Source: Ignelater luminosus
Taxonomy: Eukaryota > Arthropoda > Insecta > Coleoptera > Elateridae
Reading direction: 5' to 3'
Length of the DNA stretch: 64,000 nt
Assembly: GCA_011009095.1 (NCBI GenBank)
Contig: VTPC01090428.1
Coordinates: 12,882 to 76,881 of the forward strand
The position numbers were made by a program, and so were the translations under genes. How positions within the stretch are numbered: the stretch's first letter is position 1; the number at the start of each line of letters is the position of its first letter. The notes under the pieces were generated by a model. The model was not told the origin of the DNA, ran no database searches, and worked only from the letters and a program-made list of their open reading frames with translations. This document shows, in pieces, positions 21,700 through 33,719 of this stretch.

Positions 21700-24540
21700 T
21701 GAGAACTTTCCATGGGCCTTTCTAAACAGTTCTTTTTTGATAATACGATCTTTTTAGTAAGGACTGCAGCGCCCTTAGGCCCTTTCTAATTATTGCTAGG
21801 TGTATTAAGATCATTCAGAGATATTTTGGCGTTCGAGTAATTATTATCATGTTTGCAAGGATAACCTTCCGTATCAATGCTACTGATGTTATGTTCGCAT
21901 TTCGTAGATTACTAATTTATGTATAGATCTCTTGTTAGTTTATAAAGACAGCTTTATAGTTTAATAAGCCTATACGTGCACTAACCCTTTCTGGTTTTTG
22001 TTATTTTTGCGTTTTTTGGGGTATGAGGAGCAACCGTGCTTAAACCCTGGGGCTGAAAGTCATTTTAGAGTATGGTGTTGAGCTATTCCTTTCTTAGAGT
22101 TTTTGAAACTTCAACAGTTGGTGTTTTTTGTTTCAATGTTTGGCACCAGTACCTGACATTACTGGATTCAACTTTGTTTTTGGCTTTTTGTGAGGAATCG
22201 AAGATACTTTTCATTAAACCTATCCCGCCTGCAACACCTTACGCTTGATATTCTGTAATGTAGTCCAAGTCTTAAATTGCGGCTTCTATCGTAACAAATT
22301 CGTATTGATAAAATCATGTAATGAATTAAAAAGAAAATAACAGAAGAGGATATACAGTGATTTACGGAAGTTACATCCTGGACATCACATTGAAAAGAAA
22401 ATTCAAAATTGCAAACATACAAAACAAAACCCACGAGAAAGTTTTTTCTTTAGGCCGCGATAACACGGCCAAGTGAATATCTGTAAACGTGTTCGGTGTT
22501 TGACGGATCGTCGACTTTATTATCTTTTCTTGAAAATGTAGATGTTTCAAACTAAGCTCTCTCAAGTCTCTTAGGTCTCTCAAATAATAAGCAACTCATT
22601 TTCAGTAGATCTAAAAATAGGTTTGACAAGAAAAATATCTGTGGTTAAGTAAAATCAATGATTTTATAAAAATTCCTGTTAGCACAAGGAATCAAATCAC
22701 TATTCACTTTGATCTTTAATTAAACACGAGTGTAAGTAATAACATGGTAAGAATTAAGAAATTCCTGCTCTTTATTCGACAACCCACACGAACATATCAG
22801 TGATACTAAAAAAGTGAAATTATAACTTTTACTACAGAAATAGAGAACTCGTTAAGCTTTACGTAAAATTACATTCTGTTTTATTCTATTCAATTACGAG
22901 TATACCTTAATGGAAGTTCTACTTTTATTGTCTACTTTCTTTTGTAAAAAAACCAGTTAACCCTGAATTATGTTTTTAGGTTACTTTTTTTTGTATGATA
23001 TTTCCTTTGTTTTTTGCTTAAAAGAAAGTTAATCTTTTTAAAGTGTATTAAACCCTTTCTGTTTGGTTTCGATTTAAAATCAAATTGCTTTAAGTGGAAA
23101 CAATAATAGTGGCAGTTAAAACCCGATTAGAAGAGTAGTCAGTAAATATTGGGTGTCCGAGGTGCATTAGCAAAATGTACGAAGCTATGGCTCTAATAAA
23201 ATCTGAGCTTCCAGTAAATTAAAGGCAGCGAGTGGAGCAATACACACAGCACATTAACTTTGAGGGCTGGTGGTGACAGGGGCAAGCCGACAGACGAACA
23301 TTACAGGTTTTTGCTCTCCTAAGAGTTTTGGGATGATCTAAATGTCGTCCCCGTTCATCACCGAGATCTGATTATAGGTCCCCTTGTTTCAGCGAATCTG
23401 CTCTAAAGGGAGCTTTGGTATTGCGAGGTCAGGGTAACACGCGCTGTTTGCAGCCGCCGCGACGCTACACGACTTGACTGACATGTATTATCATATATCT
23501 CTGCTTCCATTTTCTCGGGGCAATATGCGGTGGTATTTTCGCTCTCGGCAAGCGCATAACTACACCAATATGAGTAAAAATGCACGAAAGATATCAGAAA
23601 ATGGCACACAGGAACACAATGGGGCACGGAAGCTATCCGAGACACAACAAGACAAGTCGCTTAGATATCCGTTATGCATAAATTTTCGGGGATGCATGCA
23701 ATGGTGCTTAAAAACCAAATGACACGTGCATCCGAGCTTTTATCTTTGCCTTTATTAGTTTGGATGAAACAAGTGCTAACAATGGACGCTTAAAAGTTAT
23801 GTTAATGTTAACTACAGACCTTTATTATCTTCGAGAACATTGCGTTTTCCCGACAGAATGTTGTTAGGGAATCCGAGATACCCTTACCTGAAACAGAATA
23901 CAAACAAAAATTACTTAATGTAATTAAAATTATTCTAATCAAATTAATGAAGTGTATGTATGTTTAAGGGAAAGGTTTTATTTTTAAAATCATTACTATT
24001 AAAATGATGAATGAAATTTTGTTTTATTTTCGATTTTATCATCTAATATCTCATAAAGATTCTATTCAAGAAAAAATTATCTAGCGCATACGTTACGAAT
24101 TTAACAAGGTTTTGTTGCGCTTTACGTAATTAGTGCTGTTGGAATTCTTCATATTAAAATTGAAAATGGAATAGATTATATAGGACAGGTTATTTAAGTT
24201 CCGCTTTGGTTTATAACCCTATTATCTAAAATCTTCTTTAATGTTATGTGTAAAATTAGACTGTGCATTTTGTACTTTGCTAGTGAAAATATTAAACACA
24301 GAACATGTTCCTAAATTTTATAATTATAAGGTTTATTTCTGAAACTCGTGCCGCTAGTTTAGAAACTAGATCCTGTAAATAAATTTTATAGTGGCGAAGT
24401 CAGCTGTAAAAAGTAAAGTTAGAGCTTGTATTTGATTTGTAGTGCTCTCCTAAAAGTAACGTAGAAATATTTGGCAGTGAATATTTTTCTAAGACATAAA
24501 AATATAGAAATAATAAAAGAGTTAACGAGTTAAGTGCATT
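21700..24540. other. Non-coding stretch, nothing firmly recognised
   Basis: AT-rich. The part from about 23230 to 23720 is GC-richer with little simple sequence and no convincing reading frame. It may be a unique conserved segment. Confidence 0.5.
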
Positions 24541-25555
24541 TGGAAGAATAAATGTTTTGCACACTGGAGAAAAGCCTCTAAATAGTGACAACTTGTCAAG
24601 CTTACACATCCAAAATTGCTTTTAGAAAATGTCAATGTTATTAAAAATGTAAGAGATAATAGGCAAGTTGGAAAAATATATTTAAAAAGAGATACCCTTT
24701 ACAAACACACACACACTAGAGAAAAGCCTTTAAATCTTGAATTCTCCACCGTAAAACTCCAAAATTGCTTTTCGGAAATATTGATGTTATGATAAAGTGG
24801 TAGAAGCACTAAAAATATAATGCGTACTCAAGCTGTTTTTGAAAAACAAGTACCTACTTAGAAAGAAATATCCTTTACATACCCATACATCGAAGAAAAT
24901 CCTCTAGATTCGGACTGCTTTTGACTGCGCGATTCCAATATTGCTTTAAGGAAATACCAACGTTATTAAAACATACGATACACACTAAAACAGCTGGCCA
25001 GTTTTTAGGTTCTTAGGAGAAGAGAATAAGTAGGAAGAGATGCCCTTCACGCATACTAGAGAAAAACCTTTAAATCCTGTCTGATTTTCAAGATTAAAAA
25101 CTTAAAATTGCTTTTAGAAAATGTCACTATTTCTGAACCGTACATACATACAAAGTTACTTACTTTAAAGAGGTGCCTCTGCAATTAGAAGACGCAAGAA
25201 ACACTTTGAAAACAAAACGATTAGAGAGATATTCTTTACACAATCGGGGAAAAAGCTTCTAAAGCATGACTATCAACCTAACAACTCTAAGATAGCTTTT
25301 AGAAAATGTAATAATATTAAAAGATGCAAACACTAAAACGGCGTATTCTTAGGTGCTTCAAAAAACAGATATTTAAAAAGAGTCGCCCTTCACACACATT
25401 GGAGAAAAGCTTCTAAATCCTGTTTGTTTTTCGACGACAGAATTTTAAACTTTTGGAAAAGCAAATATTTAGAAAGACACACACTGGAAAAAATCTCTAA
25501 AACCTGACTGTCAACCGTACAATTTCAAGATTGCTCATGTTATAAAAATATGCAA
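24540..25555 (+). repeat. Satellite C array, left block (about 170-bp units)
   Basis: Diverged tandem units have the order: TGGAGAAAAGCCTCTAAATC, a TGACTGTTTTCGACCGTACA-type stretch, CAAAATTGCTTTTAGGAAA, TTATTAAAAGATGCGAGAAA, a stretch ending TTCTTAGG, GGAAAAACAAATATTTAGAA, and AGATACCCTTTACACACAC. The first unit contains an in-frame HTGEKP at 24560-24577. Units are shortened or gapped more than in the right block. The array stops at 25560, where a TA-flanked transposon begins. Confidence 0.85.
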
Positions 25556-25560
25556 GTCTG

Positions 25561-25765
25561 TAGTCACAACAACCACCTTGTACACAACGGCTACCGATAA
25601 CTTTTGGGCACAACGACCACCGTGAACTTAACAGCCACCGATATCGTTGGTGAGCTAATAGCTAATATGAACACAACGGCCACCTTTCTTATTAGGCTTG
25701 ATGGCTACTAGGAACGCAACAGCCACTGACGTCTTATACGGGGAGTGTACGGTGTCGCTGTATCG
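25561..25765 (+). repeat. Left terminal inverted repeat of the TA-flanked transposon
   Basis: Built of short degenerate words of the form ACAACGGCCACC spaced about 20-35 bp apart (CACAACAACCACC, ACACAACGGCTACC, CACAACGACCACCG, TTAACAGCCACCG, ACACAACGGCCACC, GCAACAGCCACTG). It ends with GTGTACGGTGTCGCTGT. Confidence 0.85.
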
Positions 25766-25769
25766 CTAT

Positions 25770-26555
25770 AAATGTTCGACGAACAAATCGATTGTTAAAA
25801 GAGGCCGTTGTCGATAAATGACAACTGTTTAACACTAAAATGCGACAAGATCGGAAATAACATCAACAAATTGAGAGAACTGTAAAAATGTGTTTGCTGA
25901 CATAGTGGCGAAAGTGGTCCATAGTGAGATATGGTCTAAAATAGGAAATTGAATGCAAGTTTGGGTTTATTGGAAAGGTAGAGCTATATTTGTGAATAAG
26001 TAATGCGTTTGATAGAGGCTGTTCTTAATTCTACATAGAAAAATTTTAATAATTATTGCTCCGCCGTTAAAAAAAACTATGTGGAAATTAACAGCTATAT
26101 ATATGTTCAATTTTCAAATTAATCATTTTATTCCAAAATCAAACAGGTTTTTCTTTCTAAAGAAAGGCCTTATCATTTCCAATTGTCTTACAAAACATTA
26201 ATTAAATCAATAATTCTTAATTCGAAAGTAAAAAAGTTATTGCATTCCATTTCAGCACATTCCATAAATGAAGGAATGTGCAAAATCGCCAACGTTGCAG
26301 TTCTGGCCAACGCAATATAACAAAGTGTATCAGGTTACTTCCTACAATTAAGATATAAAACAAAAATATCTTGTTCTAAATTTTAATATTTTAACGTTAG
26401 TCTCGCAACATAACCTGTGTCTTATAGGTATCTAGTTTGGAAGGTCAAACTGAAGTAAAGTCTTACCATTTTGGTAAAGCTGTAGCATGATTCAAATGCA
26501 GATGGGTGCTTAGTGAGATTTTTTTCTGGTGGTATATACTGGTACAAAAACAAGA
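25770..26555. other. Interior of the transposon, no gene recognised
   Basis: AT-rich. Expected to have held the upstream part of the transposase, but I find no helix-turn-helix or DDE N-terminal motif. Confidence 0.45.
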
Positions 26556-26560
26556 AATAG

Positions 26561-26932
26561 ACTTTGCCACCTCATTTCAGCTACAAACTACAACCTCTAG
26601 ATGTAAGCTGCTTCGTGCCATTCAAAGCATATTACAACAAAGCTGTTAATGACTGGATGATGGATAATGCAGGAACTCCCATAACTATCTATGATATAGC
26701 TAGTCGGGTTGACACTGTTTTGCCTCAAGCTTTACTTCAGGTTAACATAAAACAGGGATTTGAAATTACTGCCATTTCCCCCTTTAACTTCCAAATGTTT
26801 TCAGAGTCTGAATACATGACTTCATATGTCACAGATAGATATAAAAATATTGTTAAAATAGACGGACCTAAATATGACATAACAATCGATAACAATGGGC
26901 TTAACGATGGGCAACAAGAGAAATATAACTAA
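26561..26932 (+). pseudogene. pogo/Tigger-like transposase C-terminal fragment (DDE superfamily)
   Basis: The frame opens after a stop at 26558-26560 and reads TLPPHFSYKLQPLDVSCFVP, then FKAYYNKAVNDWM, ITIYDIASRV, QGFEITAISPFN and VTDRYKN. LPPHxSHxLQPLDVxxFxPFK followed by the ITIYDIA and GFxxTGIxPFN blocks is the conserved C-terminal end of the DDE_1 (CENP-B/pogo/Tigger/jerky) endonuclease. The His of SH is Tyr here. The catalytic triad region upstream is absent, so the fragment encodes about the last quarter of a transposase. It is on the + strand inside the TA-flanked element, and may be its former transposase or an independent insertion. Confidence 0.85.
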
Positions 26933-27535
26933 AAAGTGTAAGACCATGAGACTTATGGAGGATAACTTAGAGTAAAGATGAGCAATCAGAGTAGTAAGGT
27001 CTACTGAACCACATAAACTTTTAACCGGCGTTACTTTAAGAATTACGACTACTGAAAAATACAGCGGTCTCTCCATATTTGATGTTGATGCAGTCATTTC
27101 GCTATGCAACAATGATTTAAGCAATTTAATCCAAATACATATATGCCTGATCTGAGGTTTGATAGCCCATCCCTGACTTAGAAAATAATCTTTGTTAAGG
27201 GTCTTCGTCGGACAAAGAAAATCTCAAACATTATGTAGTAATTTCTTAAGAGAGAAACTAGAATAAATGTATGTGTATTCAATGTGTTGTATGGAAACGT
27301 AATTACAGTTTAAAAGAAATACATAACAGATAATGTTTACAATCTTTCTCAAAGCTGAATATAAAGACGGGTCGAAATTTTCCTCCATTAACCTTTTTAA
27401 GAGAACAAAAAGCAAACACTGATCATAAGTCACCTTCGGTAGCCCAAATTGGGTTTCCTCTCCATCAGCCCTATTAATGGAAATAAATGCAAATACGGGT
27501 GGGGATACTCACTCCCTAACAATCGAAATCGCATC
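26933..27535. other. Transposon interior, non-coding
   Basis: Nothing recognised beyond AT-rich sequence between the DDE fragment and satellite E. Confidence 0.5.
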
Positions 27536-27539
27536 TCGA

Positions 27540-28690
27540 CAGGATCAACCGTTCTTGCGATGTGGAGAATCTGAAAAAAACAAAAAGTCGTATCATTGGT
27601 GCTCAGATTGTCTGAAAGTCATTTCCCGCCATTCATAACAATCCAACTACCACCTCGATAGGACTAACAATTCCTGATATATAGAAAATCTGTCAAAAAA
27701 ACAACAAAGGACCATCAATGCTGCCTGAATTGTCTGAAAGCTATCCTCTCACCACTCCTAACAAACCGAGTGCACCGATAGAACCAATCATTCCTAAGAT
27801 CTGCAGAATCGGTCAAAAACAACAAAGGACCATCAGTCCTAACATTTCAAGTCTCAAATCGATAGGACAAAACAACAAAAGACGATCAATAGAGTCCTGG
27901 TCATCTCAAAACCATTTCCTCGCCACTCCTAACATTTGAAATCCCCGAATCGATAAGACCAACTGTTTCTGAGATATTGAAGATCTGCCCCCAAAAAAAC
28001 AGATAAAAAACGTTCGCTAGTGTCCACCACTCCTGGCAATCCAAGTCTCAATTTGATAGAACCAGTTATTCCTCAGATATGAGAAACCTGTCGAAAAACA
28101 AGAAACCACGATCGTTGGTGCCCGGATAGTCTGAAAGCCATCTTCCCACACTCCTAACATTCTAAATCTAAAATTGGTACAGCCAGCCATTTCTGAGATA
28201 CCTAAATTTTGTCAAACATATTAACAAGACACGATCGTTGGTGTCCAGATCGTCTGAAACATCTTTGCAACATTCTTAGCAATCTAACGCTCGGTTGCAC
28301 AAAAATAATTTGATCATTGATCAAGTTGATCAGTTAATTAGCCGATCTGATTAGATAAGTCTAAATATTTTACTACCTCTGATTGGTTAATCAATTGATC
28401 AATCGATCAAGTATTTAACAAAGCTTTGTGCAACCCGACCTAAGTGTCAAACCGATAAAGTCAACCATTCCTGAGCTATGGAATATTTGTCGAAATAATA
28501 ACAAAAGTGTCCTGATTTTCTGAAAGTCATTTTACCACTATTGCTAACATTTCAGGTCTACAAATCGATAAGACCAGATCCTGAGATACCGAAAATCTGC
28601 CAAACAAAAAACAACAAAAGACGATTGGTAGTGGGCTGATCGTCTGAAAACTATCCCCCCACTATTCCTAACAGTCCAAGTCAATCATTT
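27540..28690 (+). repeat. Satellite E (123-bp tandem units) inside the transposon
   Basis: Units share ATTCCTGAGATATGGAAAATCTG, an A-rich run with AACAACAAAAGACGATC, and then GTCTGAAAGCCATCTTCCC, CACTCCTAACAATCC and AAATCGATAGGACCAA-type words, listed here as a loose consensus. The CTGAAA word starts at 27612, 27734, 28131, 28254, 28520 and 28644: spacings are 122, 123, 124 and a 266-bp gap that contains the 143-bp MITE. One position near 27900 is degenerate. Short open frames here are repeat-derived. Confidence 0.85.
28293..28435. mobile_element. 143-bp MITE with GGTTGCACAAA terminal inverted repeats
   Basis: The left end reads GGTTGCACAAAAATAATTTG. The reverse complement of the right end reads GGTTGCACAAAGCTTTGTTA, giving an 11-bp perfect TIR. 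The interior is AT-rich and full of TGATCA/ATCGATCA palindromes, so the whole piece can fold back. Removing 143 bp from the 266-bp spacing of satellite E leaves 123 bp, exactly the unit length, so its boundaries are supported independently. It has no coding capacity. Superfamily not assigned, and no clear target-site duplication was seen. Confidence 0.85.
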
Positions 28691-29006
28691 TTGAAATGAC
28701 AGCAGTTTCCAGAATCAAAATTAAACAAAATGTTGCCTTACATTGAACTTTTTTTAAGAAATGGCAAGTTTTTGAAAAACAGTTTTAAGAACAACTTACT
28801 GTTAGTAGTAAAAGAGAGGAAAGTTTATCATTTAAGAATCTTCATTAGCATGTTCTTGTTACATTTTGTGCTCTATACAACATCCTCCTTTCTAAAAAAT
28901 CTTTTTTTTTCGCCAAACATGGCCGAGCATCGCTGGTGATCGTTCTGTCCAGGCTGTTTTGACCAAATACATATACGTAAGTAGCTGTTGTAATCAGAAT
29001 AATATT

Positions 29007-29240
29007 GACAAACAGCGACACCATACACTGCCTGCCTCAGGCGTCGGTGGTTGTTGTGTTCCCGGTGGCCGTTAGGACCAGTAAAATAGGGGGCCATTCC
29101 TTCCATATTGGCTGTTACGTCCAACTATGAAGGTGGCTGTTATGTCCACGGTGGCCGTTGCATCCAAGGTGGCGGTCGTGACCATGGATACGACGGCTAA
29201 TTTAAAGGGTGATCATTGCGACCACTGGCCGCTGTGACTA
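29007..29240 (-). repeat. Right terminal inverted repeat of the TA-flanked transposon
   Basis: On the minus strand it repeats the design of the left TIR: TAGTCACAGCGGCCAGTGGT at the tip, then ACGACCGCCACC, GCAACGGCCACCG, ATAACAGCCACC, CTAACGGCCACCG and CACAACAACCACCG, ending with GTGTATGGTGTCGCTGT. A 83-residue open frame here is a by-product of the repeat. Confidence 0.85.
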
Positions 29241-29249
29241 GACTCGAAT

Positions 29250-32200
29250 ATACAATTCCAAGATTGCGTTTAGGACATGCCAATGTTATTAAAATATGTA
29301 AGTTAGACTACAACCGTTCACGTGTTTATGGAAAAACAAATGTTTAGAAGAAAAACACCTGGAACTGTTGAAGAAAATCTCTAAATGCTAGTTATTAAAA
29401 GATGCGAGAAACATTACAACAGTTGACGTGTTCTTAAGCGCTTTTGGAAAAACAAAAGTTTAGAAAGAGATACCCTCTACACACACTGGACTATTTGGTG
29501 ACCGTAAAGACCTAAAATTGCTTTTAACAAATACCGGTGTTATTAAAAGATGTGAGAAACCTTAAACCTGTTAGTATATATTTAGGTAATTTTGGAAAAA
29601 CAAATATTTAGAAAAAGATACGCTTTATACAGACACACTAGAAAAAAACCTCTAAATCCTGAGTGGTTTTCGACGGCACATTTTTAAAATTGCTTTTACA
29701 AATTGGCGATGTTACATTAAAAAATGTGAGAAACATCAACACAGCTAGCGCGTTGTTTGGTGTTATTTTAAAAAAATTATTTAGATAAGCATACTCTTTA
29801 AACATATTGGTAAAAAAACCTGCAAATCCTGGGTATTGTCGGCCGTATAGTTTCAAAATTGCTTTTATACTTGCCGCACCGAACAGATGGAGTAATCATG
29901 TGCAATTCTCGCAATAAACTGGCAAGTTGTCAACGCGTCGTGTAAATGGGACACTGTATTCAACGTGTCAGCTTGGGGCAATTTCCGCGTTTTTAGGAAT
30001 ATTATAAGATTTACACGATGTTATTTTATTCGTGCTATTAAAAGATGTAAAAGACACTAGAATAATTGTGTCTTCTATAGAGGTTTTAGAAAAACAAATA
30101 TTTAAAAACAAATATTTAAAAACAAATACTCTGTACAGATACTAGAGAAAAACCTTTAAATTGGAACTATTTTATGGTCCGTACAGATCCTAAATCACTT
30201 TTACGAAATGCCCATGTCAATAAAACATGCGAGAAATACTAATCCAGTTGTCTTGTTCTTAAGTGTTATTGAAAACACAAATATTAAGAAAACCATACCC
30301 TTTACATAAAATTAAATAAAAGCCTCTAAATCCAAATTATCTGTGCACTATACAATATTCCAAAACTGCGTTTAAAAAATGCTTTAAAAAACATTAAAAC
30401 AGCTGACGCGTTCTTTTATGTATTTCTCGAAAAATAAATATTCAAAAGAGATGCCGTTTGTGCACACTGAAGCAAAAGCTGTAAAACCTGGCTGTCTACC
30501 GTATAATTCCAAAATTGCTTTTAGGAAATGTTGAAGTTATTAAAAGATGTCAGAAACACTGACACAGGTGGCGTTTTCTTAAATGCGTTTGGAAAAACAA
30601 ATAGTAAGTAAAGATACCTCTCACACACCAAACAAAAAACCTGGAAATCCTGACTATTGTCGACCGAACAATTTCAAAATTTCTTTTAGGAAATATTGCA
30701 GTTATTAAAATATGTCAGAAACACTAAAACAGTTGGCGTGCTCTTAGGTATTTTTAGAAATTATTGTCTAGCAAAGTATACCATTTACACACCTTGGAGA
30801 TAAACCTTTTCATCTCTCGAACGTACAAAATTTGCCTCTAAATCCTGCCTGGTTTCTACCATGCAACTAAAAAACTGCTTTTATTAAGAGCGTGAAAAGT
30901 CTTAAAACTGTTAACGTGTATTTAGTTGTTTTTGGAAAAACAAATACTTAAAAGGAGTTACACTTTAGACACACACACTGGAGAAAAACCTTTAAATGCT
31001 GATTAATATTGCGATAGTACAATTACTCTTTTCAGGATACCCCTCTTATTGGAAGGTGAGATAAACACTAAACAAATTAGCGAGTTTTTATTTGTTTTTG
31101 AAAACACAAATGTTTAAAAAGAGACGCTTTACACACCTCTAAATCTTGACGATTTCTCGGAAGTACAATTTCAAAATTTCTTTTAGGAGATTCCGATGTT
31201 ACAAATATGTTAGTTAGAGAAGGCAGTGTGAATAATTGAGATCGACGCAAAATGTACGTCCTATAGGCGTATCACAAACAAACAAGACAGGAGAGTAATT
31301 TGGATACACATCTGCAAGCAGACAAATGTAATGCAATGCTTAGCACACCCACATTTACAAGATGAGCTCGACTGAACTGTTTTGTGTTTTTTACACTGCC
31401 TTTCCTAACTATTACTGTAATAAGATGCAACAAACACTAAAATAGGCGATGTCTAAATACTTAGAAAGAGATACTTTGTGCACATGATAAAGAACAACCT
31501 ATAAATCCTCGAACGTACAATTCCAAAATAGGAAATATCAATGTTGTTAAAAGATCAAAGAAGCACTGAAGTAGTTGACATGTTCTTAGGTGTTTTGTCG
31601 GCCGGATAATTTCAAATTTTCTCTTAAGAAATACCGACGTGCGTGCTCTCAAATGTTTTTAGAAAAATAAATATTTAGAAAACACATTCTTTAAATACAA
31701 ACTATTTTTCGACAGCATCATCCCAAAGTTACTTTTACAAAAAGCCGATTTTATTAAAAGATGTAAGGAACACAACCAGTTGGAGTATTCTTAGGCGTTT
31801 CTGAAACAACAAATATTTAGAATTAAGCGACCTTTACACTAATTGGAGAAAAGCCTATAAACTCCTGACTGGCTTTTAATTATACAATTGTAAAATTTCT
31901 TTAAGGAAATAGCGACTTTATTAAACAATGCGAGAAACACTAAAACATTTGGAATGTTTATTCTGAGATGTTTCGGGAAAAACAAATATTTAGAAAGAAG
32001 TGCCTTTTACACTAATTGGAGAAAGGCCTCTAAAATCCTGTTTGGTCTTCGATCGTACAATTGCAAAATTTCTTTCAGGAAGTACAGACCTTATTAAAAG
32101 ATGCGGAAAACACTAAACCATTTGGGATGTTTATTCTTAGATGTTTCTGGCAAAACAAATATTTAGAAAAAAGTGCCCTTTACACTAATTTCTTTAAGGA

Positions 32201-33715
32201 AATAGCGACTTTATTAAACAATGCGAGAAACACTAAAACATTTGGAATGTTTATTCTTAGATGTTTCGGGAAAAACAAATATTTAGAAAGAAGTGCCTTT
32301 TACACTAATTGGAGAAAGGCCTCTAAATCCTGTTTGGTCTTCNNNNNNNNNNGATCGTACAATTGCAAAATTTCTTTCAGGAAGTACAGACCTTATTAAA
32401 AAATACGGAAAACACTAAACCATTTGGGATGTTTATTCTTAGATGTTTCTGGCAAAACAAATATTTAGAAAAAAGTGCCCTTTACACTAATTGGAGAAAA
32501 GCCTCTAAAATCCTGACTGGTCTTTAACCGTACAATTGCAAAATTTATTTTAGGAAGTACAGACCTTATTAAAAGATGCGAAATACACTAAAACATTTAA
32601 AATATTTATTCTTAGATGTTTCTGAAGAAAGCAATATTTAGAAAAAGTGCCCTTTACACTAATTGGAGAAAAGCCTCGAAAATCCTGACTGGTCTTCGAC
32701 CGTACAATTGTAAAATTTCTTTAAGGAAGTACCGACCTTATTAAACGATGCAAGAAACATTAAACCATTTGGAATATTTATCTTAGATGTTTCTAGAAAA
32801 ACCAATCCTTAAAAATAAGTACCCTTTATACTAATTAGAGAAAAGCCTCTAAAATCCTGATTGGTTTTCAACCGTACAATTGTAAAATGTCTTTTAGAAA
32901 GTACCGACCTTATTAAACGATGTGAAAAACACTAAACCATTTAGAATATTTATCTTAGATGTTTCTAGAAAAACCAACCTTTAGAAATAAGTACCCTTTA
33001 TACTAATTAGAGAAAGGCCTCTAAAATCCTGATTGGTTTTCAACCGTACAATTGCAAAATTTCTTTTAGGAAGTACAGACCTTATTAAAAGATGCGAAAT
33101 ACACTAAACCATTTGAAATATTTATTCTTAGATATTTCTGAAGAAATGAATATTTAGAAAAAGTGCTCTTTACACTAATTGGAGAAAAGCCTCTAAAATC
33201 CTGATTGGTTTTCAACCGTACAATTGTAAAATTTCTTTTAGGAAGTACTGACCATTAAAGAATGCGAGAAACACTAAACCATTTGGAATATTTATCTTAG
33301 ATGTTTTTAGAGAAACCAATATTTAGAAAGAAGTACCCTTTACACTAATTAGAGAGAGGCTTCTAAAATCCTGACTGATTTTCGACCGTACAATTGTAAA
33401 ATTTCTTTTTAGGAAGTACCAATGTTATTAAAAGATGCAAGTAACACTGAAAGACTGGGGGTGTCGTTAGGTGTTTTTGTGAAACAGATATCTAAGAATA
33501 TGTACGCTTTACACGCTGGAAAGAACCTTTGAATCCTGACTATTTATCAATTGTGAAATTCCAAGATTAAATACTGGTGTTATTAAAAGTTGGAAGAAAC
33601 ATTAAAACAGTGAAGGATTTGTAGACATTTGTGAAGAAAACAAATATTAAAAACTGATAGTTTTTACACACTGGAGAAAAACCTTTAAATCTTAATTAAT
33701 TATCCATCGCATAAT
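29250..33715 (+). repeat. Satellite C array, right block (about 170-bp units)
   Basis: This continues the left block after the transposon. The GGAGAAAAGCC(T) word recurs at about 32309, 32493, 32665, 32835, 33006, 33179, 33348 and 33515, spacings of about 167-184 bp (the widest includes the 10-N gap). Units from 31.9 to 33.4 kb are much more alike than those from 29.3 to 31.8 kb, so the array has been homogenised in its right third. Exact in-frame HTGEKP occurs at 30974-30991 and 33667-33684. The 112-residue open frame at 32061-32399 spans two recent units and a gap and is not a gene. Confidence 0.9.
32343..32352. other. Assembly gap (10 N) in satellite C
   Basis: Flanking words CTTC and GATCGTACAATTGC are directly contiguous in the sister copy near 32050, so the gap may hide no missing sequence at all. 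Confidence 0.95.
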
Positions 33716-33719
33716 TCCA

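Larger units (their letters stand above)
25559..29242. mobile_element. DNA transposon with long subrepeat-bearing TIRs, TA at both ends
   Basis: The left end (25561 on) and the reverse complement of the right end (up to 29240) both begin TAGTCACA and stay alignable for about 205-235 bp, ending in GTGTA(C/T)GGTGTCGCTGT. If the leading TA belongs to the target, the ends read TA-GTCACA and TGTGAC-TA, as expected for a TA target-site duplication. It lies inside satellite C, which continues on both sides. The interior holds a pogo/Tigger-like DDE fragment, AT-rich DNA and a 123-bp satellite with a MITE. Tc1/mariner/pogo membership is inferred from TA plus the DDE fragment. The element lacks an intact transposase. 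Confidence 0.75.

Noticed and set aside
28873..29124. 83-codon minus-strand frame
   Set aside because: It is a translation of the right TIR subrepeats.
32061..32399. 112-codon open frame in satellite C
   Set aside because: It runs through two tandem units and the 10-N gap, so its length comes from a recent duplication and not from coding selection.
9870..33715. Possible CRISPR array because of regularly spaced repeats
   Set aside because: The units are long, diverged over their whole length and lack unique equal-length spacers; the setting is eukaryotic.
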